64,000 bases of DNA from Nocardia sp. BMG111209 (GCF_000381925.1 NZ_KB907307.1:2852001-2916000); one strand, 5' to 3'; positions 8,505 through 17,392 are shown, counted from the stretch's first letter. Numbers and translations are program-made. The notes: generated by a model from the letters alone, not told the origin.

Positions 8505-9283
8505 TTCGCGACATATCCCCCGTCGACCGGCAGCAGTACGCCGGTGATGTTGGCGGCGCGATCGGAGACCAGGAACACCGCCGCCTCCGCGCAGTCCTCG
8601 GCGGTGATCGGGCGGCCCAATGGGTGTGCGGCGCCGACCTTCTCCGCGGCCGCGGCCAGGTGCGCGGGATCGGTGAGCGACAGCCCGCCGGCGGCCATGA
8701 ATCCGGTGTAGGGCATGCCCGCCGGGCAGATCGCGTTGGCGCGGATACCGAACGAGGCGCCCTCGATGGCGACCGCGTGGGTGAGCTGGTGCACCGCGCC
8801 CTTGGTGGCCCCGTACACCGAACCGCCCCAGGCGACCAGGCCCGCCACCGAACCGGTGTTGAGGATGACCCCGCCGTCGCCCTGCTGCTTGAACCGCAGC
8901 ACGGCATGTTTGCAGCCGAAGAAGACGCCGCCGAAGTTCACCGCCACCAGGCGCTGGAAATCCTCGAGCGTGTGGTCCTCGAGCTTCGCGCCCAGCCGCG
9001 GGGTCGGGATGCCGACATTGTTGAACAGGATGTCCAACCGGCCGAACCGTTGCGCCGCGGTCTCGATCATGGCCTGGACCTCGTCCTCGCGGGACACGTC
9101 CGCCCCGACGGGAACCGCGGTGCCACCGGCGGTCTCGATGAGGTCGGCGGTCTGCTTCGCGGCGCCGGGGTCGATGTCGGCGCAGATCACCCGCGCTCCC
9201 TCGGCGGCGAACCGCAGCGCCGAGGCCCGGCCCACGCCGTTGCCTGCGCCCGTGACGATCGCCGATTTGTCTTGCAACAACAT
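8501..9283 (-). CDS. SDR family oxidoreductase
   Basis: This 260-residue classical SDR has the TGAGNGVG nucleotide-binding motif near residue 12, an NNVG variant of NNAG, a Ser in NTGSVAG and the YGATK catalytic pair. VDGG near the end is also typical. It probably oxidises or reduces an alcohol/ketone made by the P450 in the same operon. The ATG start follows the ferredoxin gene by 38 bp, and the stop overlaps the P450 start. Confidence 0.92.
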   Translation of the reverse strand: MLLQDKSAIVTGAGNGVGRASALRFAAEGARVICADIDPGAAKQTADLIETAGGTAVPVGADVSREDEVQAMIETAAQRFGRLDILFNNVGIPTPRLGAKLEDHTLEDFQRLVAVNFGGVFFGCKHAVLRFKQQGDGGVILNTGSVAGLVAWGGSVYGATKGAVHQLTHAVAIEGASFGIRANAICPAGMPYTGFMAAGGLSLTDPAHLAAAAEKVGAAHPLGRPITAEDCAEAAVFLVSDRAANITGVLLPVDGGYVAK

Positions 9284-9321
9284 AGTTTTCACACTTCCAG
9301 TGAGTACCCGCCGGCGCGCGG

Positions 9322-9522
9322 TCAGGCGGATTGCGTCAGGCGCAGCGCGCCGGTGGGGCAGCCCTCGACGGCGACCCGGATCGCGTCGAGGTCGTCGCCG
9401 GGCGGGTCGAGCGCCACGGCCTTGGCGGCCTCGTCGTGTTCGAAACTGGCCGGGGCGTAGACGACACAGACACCGCTGCCGATGCACAGGGCCCGGTCGA
9501 CGGTGATCCCGAGCTCAGGCAT
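9322..9522 (-). CDS. 3Fe-4S-type ferredoxin
   Basis: This 66-residue ferredoxin has Cys13 and Cys19 (CIGSGVC) and Cys55 followed by Pro. The position that would be the second cysteine of a 4Fe-4S cluster is a small residue, the pattern of single-cluster 3Fe-4S ferredoxins that serve actinobacterial P450s. It likely delivers electrons to the P450 at 7266-8504. Its start overlaps the amidohydrolase stop by eight bases. Confidence 0.92.
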   Translation of the reverse strand: MPELGITVDRALCIGSGVCVVYAPASFEHDEAAKAVALDPPGDDLDAIRVAVEGCPTGALRLTQSA

Positions 9523-10756
9523 GCGGCCGCGCCGGGGGCTGGGCGGGGGTGAACCGGTAGAGCCGTTCGGCGTTGCCGCGCAGCAGCTTGTACTGGGTCT
9601 GCTCGGGCAGGTGCGCGATCCGCCGCCGCACCACGCCGATGCAGTCCGGCCAGGTGGAATCCGAATGCGGATAATCGGTTTCGCACATGATGTTGTCCTC
9701 GCCGATCGCGTCGATGCTGGCGATGCCGTGCTCGTCGTCGATGAAGCAGCCGAAGACGTGCTCCCGGAAGGACTTCCGGATGTCGAGGGTGTCCAGGTCG
9801 GCGCTGCCGCCGCCGGCGTGGTCCTGGAACCGCGCGCCCTTCTTCACCCAGTGCCGCTGCTTGTCGAGCACCTGTTCGGCGCGCTCCAGATAGTAGGGCA
9901 TCCAGCCGATCTCACCCTCGGACAGCGCGATCTTCACGTTCGGGTAGCGCTGGAACATATCGCTGAACAACCAGGACAGCATGGTGCCGGAGGTGCGCAT
10001 CGCGCCCCAGGTGAGGTTGGCCATGAACGGGGCGTCCGGAGCGATCTTCGGCACCTGTGAGGAGGAGCCCACGTGCATCGAGACCACCATGTTCAGCTCG
10101 TTCGCGGCCGCCATCACCGGATCCCAGTAGCGATCCTTGTCGTGGATCGTCGGCAGGCCCAGCGGGGCCGGATTCTCCGAGAACGCGAAGGTGGTGGCGC
10201 CCAAGCCCGCACAGCGTTCCAGCTCCGCGGCGGCCAGTTTCGGATCCCAGAGCGGGATGAGCACCAGCGGGATGTAGCGGCCCGGCGCGCTGCCGCACCA
10301 GTCCTCGATCAGCCAGTCGTTGTAGGCCTTCAGGCAGACCAGGCCGAATTCACGATCGGAGGCCTCCATGAACAGCTGCCCGCAGAACCGCGGCAGCGTC
10401 GGGAAGCACAGCGAGGCCAGGATTCCGGCGCGATCCATATCCTCGACGCGGGCCTTCGCGTCGTAGCAGCCGGGCCGCATCTCGCTGTAGGGCAACGGTT
10501 CCGGGCTGAACTCCTCCTTCGACTTACCCGCCACCGCGGACAGGCCGGAGGTGGGCAGCCGCTTGCCGTCGTAGACCCACATCTCGCGGCCGTTCGCGTC
10601 GGTCTCCATGTGCGGGGCGCGATCCCGGTCCTTCGCCGCGACCCGGTCGATCCACAGGTTCGGCGGTTCCAGGATGTGGTCGTCGACCGAGATCAGCCAG
10701 TCCAGGTCGAGGGCGGCGGGAGCCGTTGTGCCACGGGGGGTTTCGAGGGTGGTCAT
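9515..10756 (-). CDS. Amidohydrolase (ACMSD-related TIM barrel, metal-dependent)
   Basis: This 413-residue protein belongs to the amidohydrolase_2 group that includes ACMSD-type decarboxylases. The first strand reads ISVDDHILEPP, the actinobacterial variant in which the HxH motif is DxH with a nearby Glu. The final barrel strand reads ETDYPHSDS, supplying the metal-binding Asp and a His. Such enzymes hydrolyse or decarboxylate acyl substrates in catabolic clusters. The frame is open far upstream, but MTTLETPRG overlaps the aldehyde dehydrogenase stop by four bases, which fixes the start. A second relative is at 37829-39013. Confidence 0.88.
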   Translation of the reverse strand: MTTLETPRGTTAPAALDLDWLISVDDHILEPPNLWIDRVAAKDRDRAPHMETDANGREMWVYDGKRLPTSGLSAVAGKSKEEFSPEPLPYSEMRPGCYDAKARVEDMDRAGILASLCFPTLPRFCGQLFMEASDREFGLVCLKAYNDWLIEDWCGSAPGRYIPLVLIPLWDPKLAAAELERCAGLGATTFAFSENPAPLGLPTIHDKDRYWDPVMAAANELNMVVSMHVGSSSQVPKIAPDAPFMANLTWGAMRTSGTMLSWLFSDMFQRYPNVKIALSEGEIGWMPYYLERAEQVLDKQRHWVKKGARFQDHAGGGSADLDTLDIRKSFREHVFGCFIDDEHGIASIDAIGEDNIMCETDYPHSDSTWPDCIGVVRRRIAHLPEQTQYKLLRGNAERLYRFTPAQPPARPHA

Positions 10757-12243
10757 CGCGTCAGTTCTCCGATCGCCATATGCTTGACTTCCTGGAAGGC
10801 CCGGATGCCGTCCGGGCCTCGTTCGCGGCCCAGGCCGCTCTGTTTGTAGCCGCCGCTGGGCGCGTAGGCGCTGAACACGGCGGTGTTCACGTTCACCGCC
10901 CCGGTGCGCAGCCGGCGCGCGACGCCGACCGCCGCGGCCACGTCCGCGCCGTAGACCTGCGCGGAGAGGCCGTACTCGGAATCGTTGGCCAGCGCCACCG
11001 CGTGGTCGAGGTCGCGGTAGCCGAGCACCGCGAGCACGGGGCCGAAGATCTCCTCGCGCGCCGCGGGATTCGCGGCGTCGGGCAGGTCCAGTACGGTCGG
11101 CTCGAAATAGTAGCCGCGGTCCAGGCCCGCCGGTCGCTTCCCGCCGAAAGCGACGGTGCCGCCGTTCTTCTCGGCGGCGGCCACATACCGCTCGCAGCGC
11201 TCGCGGGCGGCCGCGTCGATGACCGGGCCCATGGTGGCGGCCGGATCGCTCGGCGCGCCGACGCTGATCCGCGCGTAGGCGGCGGTGACCGCCGCCAGCA
11301 CCTCGGCCTTGCGATCCTCGGGAACCAGCATCCGGGTCGCGGCGACACACGCCTGCCCGGCGGTGGACGCCACCACCATCACGGCGCCGGCGGCGGCCCG
11401 GTCGACGGCGTCGGGCAGGTAGATCTGCGCCGATTTGCCGCCCAGTTCCAGCGCCACCCGTTTCACCGTCGGCGCGGCCTGGGCCAGGATCCGCCGGCCC
11501 ACCGCGGTGGAGCCGGTGAACGACACCATATCCACCGCCGGATGCGTGGTGAGCAGTTCCGCTGCGGCCGAACCGGTTTCGGTGATCACACTGAGCACAC
11601 CCGCCGGCAGTTCCGCGGCCTCGGCCGCGGCCCCGAAGATCAGCGAGGAGATGGGGGTGAGCGGGCTCGGCCGCAGGATCACCGAATTGCCTGCCAGCAG
11701 CGCCGGAATCAGCTTCTGGAAGGCCATGATGATCGCACCGTTGTACGGCGTGATCGCGGCGACCACACCCACCGGCTCGTGCCGCCGGATGCTCAGCGCC
11801 ACCCGGCCCCGGACCAGATCGTCCACCGGGACCGGGGCGGACTGCTCGTGCGGCATCGACAGATACAGGTCGATCGTCTGCCGCGCCAGCGCGAGACCCG
11901 AACGGAACTGGCTCAATTCGGCGAATCGCAGTGGCTGCCCGGCCTCGAGGACCATGGACCGGACCAGTGTCTCGCGCGCGGCCTCGACGTGGTCGAGCAG
12001 CCGGTGCAGGACCCGGGCCCGGTCGGCGGCGGGCAGGTCGGCCCAGACGCCGGCGTCGAAACTGCGGCGCGCCTCGGTGATCGCGCGCTGCACCTCCGGC
12101 CACGGGGTCGCGGTGACGGCGCCGACGGAACTCTCGTCGGCGGGATTCTCGACGGCGATCGGCTCGTCGCCGGACACCCAGCGACCGGCGACGTAGGTAC
12201 GGTCTTCACGGAGCAGATCCACGGTGGTACTCCCAACGCTCAC
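10753..12243 (-). CDS. Aldehyde dehydrogenase
   Basis: This 496-residue NAD(P)-dependent aldehyde dehydrogenase has the TPYNG Asn motif, the SFTGSTAVG nucleotide-binding segment, the catalytic Glu in LELGGKS and the catalytic Cys in GQACVA. Length and motif order are normal. The GTG start overlaps the thiolase-like stop by four bases (GTGA). Coupling to the retro-aldolase-like pair suggests it oxidises the aldehyde released by C-C cleavage. That is an inference from gene order. Confidence 0.94.
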   Translation of the reverse strand: MSVGSTTVDLLREDRTYVAGRWVSGDEPIAVENPADESSVGAVTATPWPEVQRAITEARRSFDAGVWADLPAADRARVLHRLLDHVEAARETLVRSMVLEAGQPLRFAELSQFRSGLALARQTIDLYLSMPHEQSAPVPVDDLVRGRVALSIRRHEPVGVVAAITPYNGAIIMAFQKLIPALLAGNSVILRPSPLTPISSLIFGAAAEAAELPAGVLSVITETGSAAAELLTTHPAVDMVSFTGSTAVGRRILAQAAPTVKRVALELGGKSAQIYLPDAVDRAAAGAVMVVASTAGQACVAATRMLVPEDRKAEVLAAVTAAYARISVGAPSDPAATMGPVIDAAARERCERYVAAAEKNGGTVAFGGKRPAGLDRGYYFEPTVLDLPDAANPAAREEIFGPVLAVLGYRDLDHAVALANDSEYGLSAQVYGADVAAAVGVARRLRTGAVNVNTAVFSAYAPSGGYKQSGLGRERGPDGIRAFQEVKHMAIGELTR

Positions 12244-13439
12244 AACGGAACCGAGCTGTAGACGACGGCCCCGCCGAAATGCGGGGAGGAATGACAGGCG
12301 ACCCCGACGGTCGCCGTGCGCTGCCGCTGCCCGGCGCGGCCGGACAGTTGCAGATAGCACTCGAGCATCTGGGGCACACCGTGCATGCGGCCGTTGCCCA
12401 GCGCTCCCCCGCCGGACAGCGCGGGCAGCGCGCCGGGCCGGTCGCTGTCGATGCCGCCGTCGGCGACGAACCGGTGGGCCTCGCCCGGCGGGCAGAAGCC
12501 GAGCACCTCCAGCCAGAACCAGACGAACGGCGCGAAACCGTCGTACACCTGCGGCAGATCCACGGCGTCCGGGCCGATTCCGGCGCTCTCCCACAACCGG
12601 CGCGCGGTTTCCGCACCGCCGCCGAGGATGTCGTCCAGCGGCCAGTGCTGCGGCAGTCGCCGCCGGGTCGGCGCGCCGGAGGCGTAGCCGGACACGTACA
12701 CCGGCCGGTGCGGCAGATCCGCGGCCCGCTCGGCGGAGGTGAGCACGAAGGCCGCGACGCCGTCGACCGGGATATCGCAGTCGAATGTGCAGACCGGGTC
12801 GAACAGCTGCGGCGCGGCCAGGTATTCCTCGGTGCGCAACGGTTTTCCGGCCCAATAGGACCAGGGCAGCCGCGACCCGTTCTTGCGGGCCTCGGTCACC
12901 ACCGCCGCCATCGACTCGCGCTTCGCGCCGTAGCGCTGCAGATATTCGTTGTACGGCAACGCGATCGTGGCCAGCGGCCCGAAGAAGCCCTGCGGCACGG
13001 TCCACTGCTGCGCGCCGCCCGCCTCGCGCAGCGGGTTGCCGTGGTAGCGGCCGCCGGGATTGTGCAGAGCGCGGTGCAGCACAACGTAATCCGCGGCGCC
13101 GGCGGCGATCGCGTTGACCGCCATGGCCACCGAACCGGTGAGCTGCCCGATCCCGTCGAATCCGGCCGCGTAGCGCGGGTCGACGCCGAGGTGCTGGGCC
13201 AGCCAGTTCGGCGACACGATGCTCACGCCGTCCTGCTTGGCATGGTCACCGGCACTGGGCAGCAGCGCCGAACCGACGAAGCCGTCGACCTGTCCGACCG
13301 CCAGACCGGCATCGGCGATCGCCTGCCGGGCCGTCTCGACGGCCAGCGCGCCGAGCGGCCGATCCGCCTGCCGCCGTACCGGACTGTGCGCGTAGCCGAC
13401 GACCGCCACCCGGTCGCGAGCGGGGAACCGGCCGGTCAT
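12240..13439 (-). CDS. Thiolase-fold lipid-transfer protein, Ltp2-like (putative retro-aldolase)
   Basis: This 399-residue protein has the thiolase fold of the SCP-x/Ltp group but no active-site Cys at the thiolase nucleophile position. The overall sequence, with VYDGFAPFVWFWLEVLGF near residue 300 and a GGGALGNGRMHG segment near 345, is characteristic of Ltp2-type proteins. In steroid side-chain breakdown, Ltp2 partners a DUF35 protein to cleave a beta-hydroxyacyl-CoA by retro-aldol reaction. Here the DUF35 gene is immediately upstream with a four-base overlap. I infer the same chemistry on an unknown acyl-CoA. Confidence 0.82.
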   Translation of the reverse strand: MTGRFPARDRVAVVGYAHSPVRRQADRPLGALAVETARQAIADAGLAVGQVDGFVGSALLPSAGDHAKQDGVSIVSPNWLAQHLGVDPRYAAGFDGIGQLTGSVAMAVNAIAAGAADYVVLHRALHNPGGRYHGNPLREAGGAQQWTVPQGFFGPLATIALPYNEYLQRYGAKRESMAAVVTEARKNGSRLPWSYWAGKPLRTEEYLAAPQLFDPVCTFDCDIPVDGVAAFVLTSAERAADLPHRPVYVSGYASGAPTRRRLPQHWPLDDILGGGAETARRLWESAGIGPDAVDLPQVYDGFAPFVWFWLEVLGFCPPGEAHRFVADGGIDSDRPGALPALSGGGALGNGRMHGVPQMLECYLQLSGRAGQRQRTATVGVACHSSPHFGGAVVYSSVPL

Positions 13440-13852
13440 GACGCCAACTCGAATGCGGGAACGGCGATTTCGGCCGCGAGGTGTTCGAAGGCGACCCGCA
13501 CCGGGGCGCCGAGGCGCAGGGGTGCGTCCGGGCCGTCCAGCAGCCGGCCGATCAGGCGCAGTTCGGACTGCTCGGCCAGTTCCACATCGACGAGGACGTA
13601 CGGCAGGTCGGCGTCGAAGCCGGGCAGGAAGGACTGCCGCACCACGGTCCAGGAGCGGACCGTGCCGTGGCCGCTGACCGGGGTGAAGGTGAAATCCGGT
13701 GTGCCGGAACCGCAGTGCGGGCAGACCACGTCGGGCGGGACGGTGTAGTGCTCGCAGCGGGCACAGCGGGCCACGGTGAGGCGGCCTTCCGCGGCGGCGC
13801 GCCAGTACAGGGCCGACTGCGCATCCGGTTGCGGGAGTGGACGGCCGGTCAC
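13436..13852 (-). CDS. DUF35 (Zn-ribbon plus OB-fold) partner protein
   Basis: This 138-residue protein has the DUF35 layout: an N-terminal helix, a rubredoxin-like zinc ribbon with CARC near residue 30 and CPHC near residue 44, then an OB-fold that binds CoA esters. DUF35 proteins act as obligate partners of thiolase-fold enzymes. It overlaps the Ltp2-like gene downstream and the CoA transferase gene upstream by four bases each. Unlike ChsH2, it has no fused MaoC domain. Confidence 0.9.
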   Translation of the reverse strand: MTGRPLPQPDAQSALYWRAAAEGRLTVARCARCEHYTVPPDVVCPHCGSGTPDFTFTPVSGHGTVRSWTVVRQSFLPGFDADLPYVLVDVELAEQSELRLIGRLLDGPDAPLRLGAPVRVAFEHLAAEIAVPAFELAS

Positions 13853-15060
13853 GGAACCACCCCCGCGGACTTCAGGGCGGTGATCCGGTCCCAGTCGTAG
13901 CCGAGTTCCAGCAGCACGCTCTCGGTGTGCTCGCCGTGTTCCGGGGCGCGGCGCAGTTCCGGCGGCTGTTCGTCGAATTGCACCGGGACCCTGGGGAATC
14001 GGTAGGTGCGGCCGTCCTCGAGTTCGACCTCGCCGACATACCCGTTGGCGACCACCTGGGGATCGGTGACGATCTCGGCCATGGACTGCACCGGCGCCCA
14101 GGGGGCGTCCAGCTTCGACAGCAGCTGCTTCCAGTCGGCGAAGCCGCGCCGGGCGAATTCGGCGTCGAGTTCGGCGATACAGGCCGCGCTGTGGGTGCGG
14201 CGCGCGGCCAGATCGGCGAAGCGCTCGTCGGTGATCAGCTCCGGGCGATCGATCAGCCGGCAGAACTCACCCCAGTAGCGGTCCCCCTGCAGGAACATCA
14301 GCTGGATGTGCCGGCCGTCGGAGGTGCGATAGGTGGCGGTGAGCGGATTGACCTGTGGCCCACGGCCGCCGGTGGGCTCGGGCGCGGTGCCGTTGAGTGC
14401 CACGAGTAGATCCGACGACAGCGTCGACAGCGCGATCCCGAGCAGCGACACGTCGACCACCGAGCCGACGCCGGTGCGGGTCCGTTTCAGCAGCGCCGAG
14501 GCGATACCGAACGCCAGGGCCACCGCCCCGTTGCGATCGCCCATCGCGCCGCGCTGCGAGATCGGGTAGTCCCGCTCGCCGGGGGTGAGCAGATAGGCGA
14601 GGCCGCCGCGGGACCAGAACGCGGAACTGTCGTAGCCGGGCTGGTCGGCATCCGGCCCGCGGACCCCGAAACCGTTCCCGCGGGCGTAGATCAGGCGCGG
14701 ATAGCGTTCCCGCAGCGTCTGCTGATCCAGGCCCAGCCGGGCCAGTGCGCCGGGGCGCAGGCTGGTCAGCAGCACGTCGGCGGTCGCCAGCAGTTCGTCC
14801 AGCACGGTCCGGCCGGCCGCGTCGCGCAGATCCACCGCCACCGACCGCTTGCCCCGATTCGCCAGTGCCACCGACAGATTCGGCCCACCGCGATCGGTGC
14901 CGATGCCCTGGGTGGCCAGCCCGCGATACGGGTCGCCGTCGAGTCGCTCGATCCTGATCACGTCGGCGCCCCAGTCGGACAGCAACGCACCGGCTACCGG
15001 TACGAACACCCATTGCGCCAACTCGACGACGCGTACTCCGTCGAACGCGCCCTGTTCCAT
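13849..15060 (-). CDS. Family III CoA transferase (CaiB/BaiF type)
   Basis: This 403-residue enzyme of the formyl-CoA:oxalate CoA transferase family would move CoA between carboxylic acids through an aspartyl intermediate. Visible features are the N-terminal VVELAQWVFVPVAGALLSDWGADVIRIE segment and the MGDRNGA segment that carries the likely catalytic Asp. The ATG at 15060 is preceded by AGGAGG, which decides against upstream in-frame starts. It is the first gene of the ten-gene operon and would activate the substrate without ATP. The substrate is unknown. Confidence 0.92.
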   Translation of the reverse strand: MEQGAFDGVRVVELAQWVFVPVAGALLSDWGADVIRIERLDGDPYRGLATQGIGTDRGGPNLSVALANRGKRSVAVDLRDAAGRTVLDELLATADVLLTSLRPGALARLGLDQQTLRERYPRLIYARGNGFGVRGPDADQPGYDSSAFWSRGGLAYLLTPGERDYPISQRGAMGDRNGAVALAFGIASALLKRTRTGVGSVVDVSLLGIALSTLSSDLLVALNGTAPEPTGGRGPQVNPLTATYRTSDGRHIQLMFLQGDRYWGEFCRLIDRPELITDERFADLAARRTHSAACIAELDAEFARRGFADWKQLLSKLDAPWAPVQSMAEIVTDPQVVANGYVGEVELEDGRTYRFPRVPVQFDEQPPELRRAPEHGEHTESVLLELGYDWDRITALKSAGVVP

Positions 15061-15186
15061 GCAGCCTCCTCGGCTAGCTCGGATTGCCTTGCATCGCATG
15101 ACTTTTCGATTCACGCCCCCCGGCGTCGCGATGCGGCATCCGATCCGTTCACGCTTCGTGAGCGTAACAAGACTCTCGCCGTTTGG

Positions 15187-15249
15187 GAACAACGTTCTAC
15201 TTTGATCATGAGATATTCGATTCCGGCCCGAAGATCAGAACCCTGTTCT
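15187..15249. promoter_or_regulatory. Two GAAC-N3-GTTC inverted repeats in a divergent promoter
   Basis: GAAC-AAC-GTTC at 15187-15197 and AGAAC-CCT-GTTCT at 15237-15249 are two copies of the same dyad. Their centres are about 51 bp apart, close to five helical turns. They lie between the divergent CoA transferase and kinase-fold operons. TetR-family repressors of acyl-CoA catabolism often use AAC/GTT dyads, and a TetR gene ends the minus-strand operon. Exact coordinates may shift by one base. Confidence 0.5.
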
Positions 15250-15287
15250 ACCCTCAGGTGGCACGATGATCCAGAAAGGCGAGAGCA

Positions 15288-16355
15288 ATGAAGCAGGCGC
15301 CTGTCTTCTCCAAGGGTCGCGACCTCGACATCACCGCGACCGTCCTACGACCGTGGCTGGCCGCCCGGCTGGCGGTCCCGTCCGTCGAGATCGAGGACCT
15401 CGACTACCCGCGCGGCGCGGGAATCTCCAACGAGACCATCCTGATCCGGGTTCGCTCGGCCTCCTCGGTCGACGAGTTCGTGCTGCGGATCGCACCCGCA
15501 CCCCAGTATCAGATGTTCTTCGATCCGAAGTTCCGGATTCAGTACGACATCCTGGTCGCGTTGCGCGAGCACGGTGGCGTCCGGGTGCCCGAGGCGCTGT
15601 GGTTCGAGGAGGATCCCGAACTCCTCGGCCGCCCGTTCTACCTGATGCGCCGGATGAACGGCCGGGTTCCGGTCAGCATGCCGGTCTACAACCGCGAGGG
15701 CTGGCTGACCGAGGCCACCGCCGAACAGCGGAGAACGCTGTGGGAGAACGCCGTCGCGCAGTTGGCCGCGGTCACCCGGGTGCCCGCCGCCGCGGTGCCG
15801 TTCGTCGACCGGCCCGAACACGGCCCTGCCGGTGACGAACAGCAGCTGGCCTACTGGCGGCGCTACGTGGAATGGGCGCTCGGCGACGAGGTTCCGGGCA
15901 CGGTCCGCACGCTGCTCGATTGGCTGTCCGACAATCGGCCGGCCACCTCCGCCCCCGGATTGTCCTGGGGCGACGCCCGGATCGGGAACATCATGTTCGA
16001 CAACGACTTCGGGGTCGTCGGCGTCATGGACTGGGAACAGGCCGCGCTGGCCGATCCGGTCGCCGACCTGGCCTGGTGGCTGTTGTTCGACGAGATGCAC
16101 AGCACCGCACAGGATGTCGCTCGCCTGCCGGGCCTGGGCACCCGTGCCGAGACCATCGACCGCTGGCAGGAACTGACCGGCCTGCGGGCCGACAACCTGC
16201 GCTGGCACGAGGTGTTCGCGGGCCTGAAGGCGGGCCTGCTGAGTCTGCACACCGGCCGCTCGCTGCGCCTGCCCTCGGTGAAATCGCGGCGCGGTCCCTA
16301 TATTCCGCACGTCTGCCGAATGCTCGGCCTGCCCGATCCGGAGGATCTACGATGA
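15288..16355 (+). CDS. Phosphotransferase (APH fold), FadE-associated type
   Basis: This 355-residue protein has the aminoglycoside phosphotransferase/choline-kinase fold. The catalytic loop reads LSWGDARIGNIMF (Trp in place of the usual His before Gly-Asp), and the metal-binding Asp is in GVMDWEQA. In actinobacteria and in the ACAD10/11 group, proteins like this sit in acyl-CoA catabolic clusters and phosphorylate hydroxyacyl substrates; antibiotic resistance is not implied. It overlaps the next kinase-fold gene by four bases and diverges from the ten-gene catabolic operon. Confidence 0.85.
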   Translation: MKQAPVFSKGRDLDITATVLRPWLAARLAVPSVEIEDLDYPRGAGISNETILIRVRSASSVDEFVLRIAPAPQYQMFFDPKFRIQYDILVALREHGGVRVPEALWFEEDPELLGRPFYLMRRMNGRVPVSMPVYNREGWLTEATAEQRRTLWENAVAQLAAVTRVPAAAVPFVDRPEHGPAGDEQQLAYWRRYVEWALGDEVPGTVRTLLDWLSDNRPATSAPGLSWGDARIGNIMFDNDFGVVGVMDWEQAALADPVADLAWWLLFDEMHSTAQDVARLPGLGTRAETIDRWQELTGLRADNLRWHEVFAGLKAGLLSLHTGRSLRLPSVKSRRGPYIPHVCRMLGLPDPEDLR

Positions 16356-17392
16356 ACGACACCGGCGGCGTCGCGCCGTACGACGAGGATGTGGTGCTGT
16401 CCCCGCAGTGGCTCACACCCGTACTGGCGCAACGGTTTCCGGACGCGGTCCCGGTGCGTACCGAGGTGACCGAGCGGCTGCGCACGGTCGCCACCAAGGT
16501 GCGCTTCCGGGTCGAGTACCGCGAGCCCACCACCGCCCCACCGGCGTTGTGCGCCAAGGGGTATTTCGATCCGGCCACCCGCGGCCGTACCACCCGCGCC
16601 GAGGCGGACTTCTATCTGTTCGCCGCCGGGCAGCTCCCGATCCGGACCCCGCCGTGCGTCCACGCCGCGGTGGATCCGGACAGCGGGCACGCGCTGGTCC
16701 TGATGCACGATCTGGTGGCCGCGGGCGCGCGGTTCCTGGATCCGCTGCTCGGCTACAGCGCCGAACAGGCCACCGGCACCCTGGACCAGCTCGCGGCCCT
16801 GCACGCCGCGACCTGGGAGGACTCGAAAGCCGACCTCCAGCAACACTTCCCGGCCCGCCTGGCCGGACTGTCCCGGGTACTGCCCGCCGAGACGCTGCAA
16901 CAACTGCTGGACGACGGCCGCACCGGCGACATCCCGGAGCCGGTCCGGCGGGCCGACCGCCTGCTCGCGGCGATGGCGGCCATGGATGCCCGGCGCGCCG
17001 AACATCCGTCCTGCCTGGTGCATGGCGATCTGCACACCGGCAACATCTACGAACTCGCCGACGGCAGCCCCGGGCTGATCGACTGGCAGGTGGTGCAGCG
17101 CGGTATCTGGGCACTCGATGTCGGCTACCATCTGGCGACCGTGCTCGATCCGGACGACCTCGCCGCCACCGAACGCGACCTGCTCGACCACTATCTGGAT
17201 CGGCTCGCCGCACACGGGGTCACCCCGCCGGACCGCGAGCGCGCGTGGTGGCTCTACCGCGCCTATCTGCCCTACGGCATGTATCTGTGGGGTATCACCC
17301 GTGCGGTCGCACGCCCGATCGTCGAACGCCTCACCGGCCGGCTCTCCGCCGCGGTCGCCCGGCACGGCAGTCTGGATCTGCTCGGCGTGTGA
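16352..17392 (+). CDS. Phosphotransferase (APH fold), second copy
   Basis: This 346-residue APH-fold protein has a canonical catalytic loop, LVHGDLHTGNIYEL, and a metal site in GLIDWQVVQRG. Like its upstream neighbour it is probably a small-molecule or hydroxyacyl-CoA kinase tied to the divergent catabolic operon. The ATG start lies in an ATGA overlap with the preceding stop, so the two are translationally coupled. The two kinases are only distantly alike, so this is not a recent duplication. Confidence 0.85.
   Translation: MNDTGGVAPYDEDVVLSPQWLTPVLAQRFPDAVPVRTEVTERLRTVATKVRFRVEYREPTTAPPALCAKGYFDPATRGRTTRAEADFYLFAAGQLPIRTPPCVHAAVDPDSGHALVLMHDLVAAGARFLDPLLGYSAEQATGTLDQLAALHAATWEDSKADLQQHFPARLAGLSRVLPAETLQQLLDDGRTGDIPEPVRRADRLLAAMAAMDARRAEHPSCLVHGDLHTGNIYELADGSPGLIDWQVVQRGIWALDVGYHLATVLDPDDLAATERDLLDHYLDRLAAHGVTPPDRERAWWLYRAYLPYGMYLWGITRAVARPIVERLTGRLSAAVARHGSLDLLGV

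Noticed and set aside
9515..12103. 862-codon minus-strand frame extending far upstream of the amidohydrolase
   Set aside because: Only the last 413 codons have family motifs; the rest is an out-of-frame reading of the aldehyde dehydrogenase gene. The ATG in the four-base overlap is the real start.
12240..13439. Genuine acetyl-CoA acetyltransferase (thiolase)
   Set aside because: The thiolase nucleophilic Cys is not where expected, and the DUF35 partner points to the Ltp2 retro-aldolase group.
15288..17392. Aminoglycoside resistance genes
   Set aside because: APH fold alone is not evidence; sequence and position beside an acyl-CoA catabolic operon fit metabolic kinases better.
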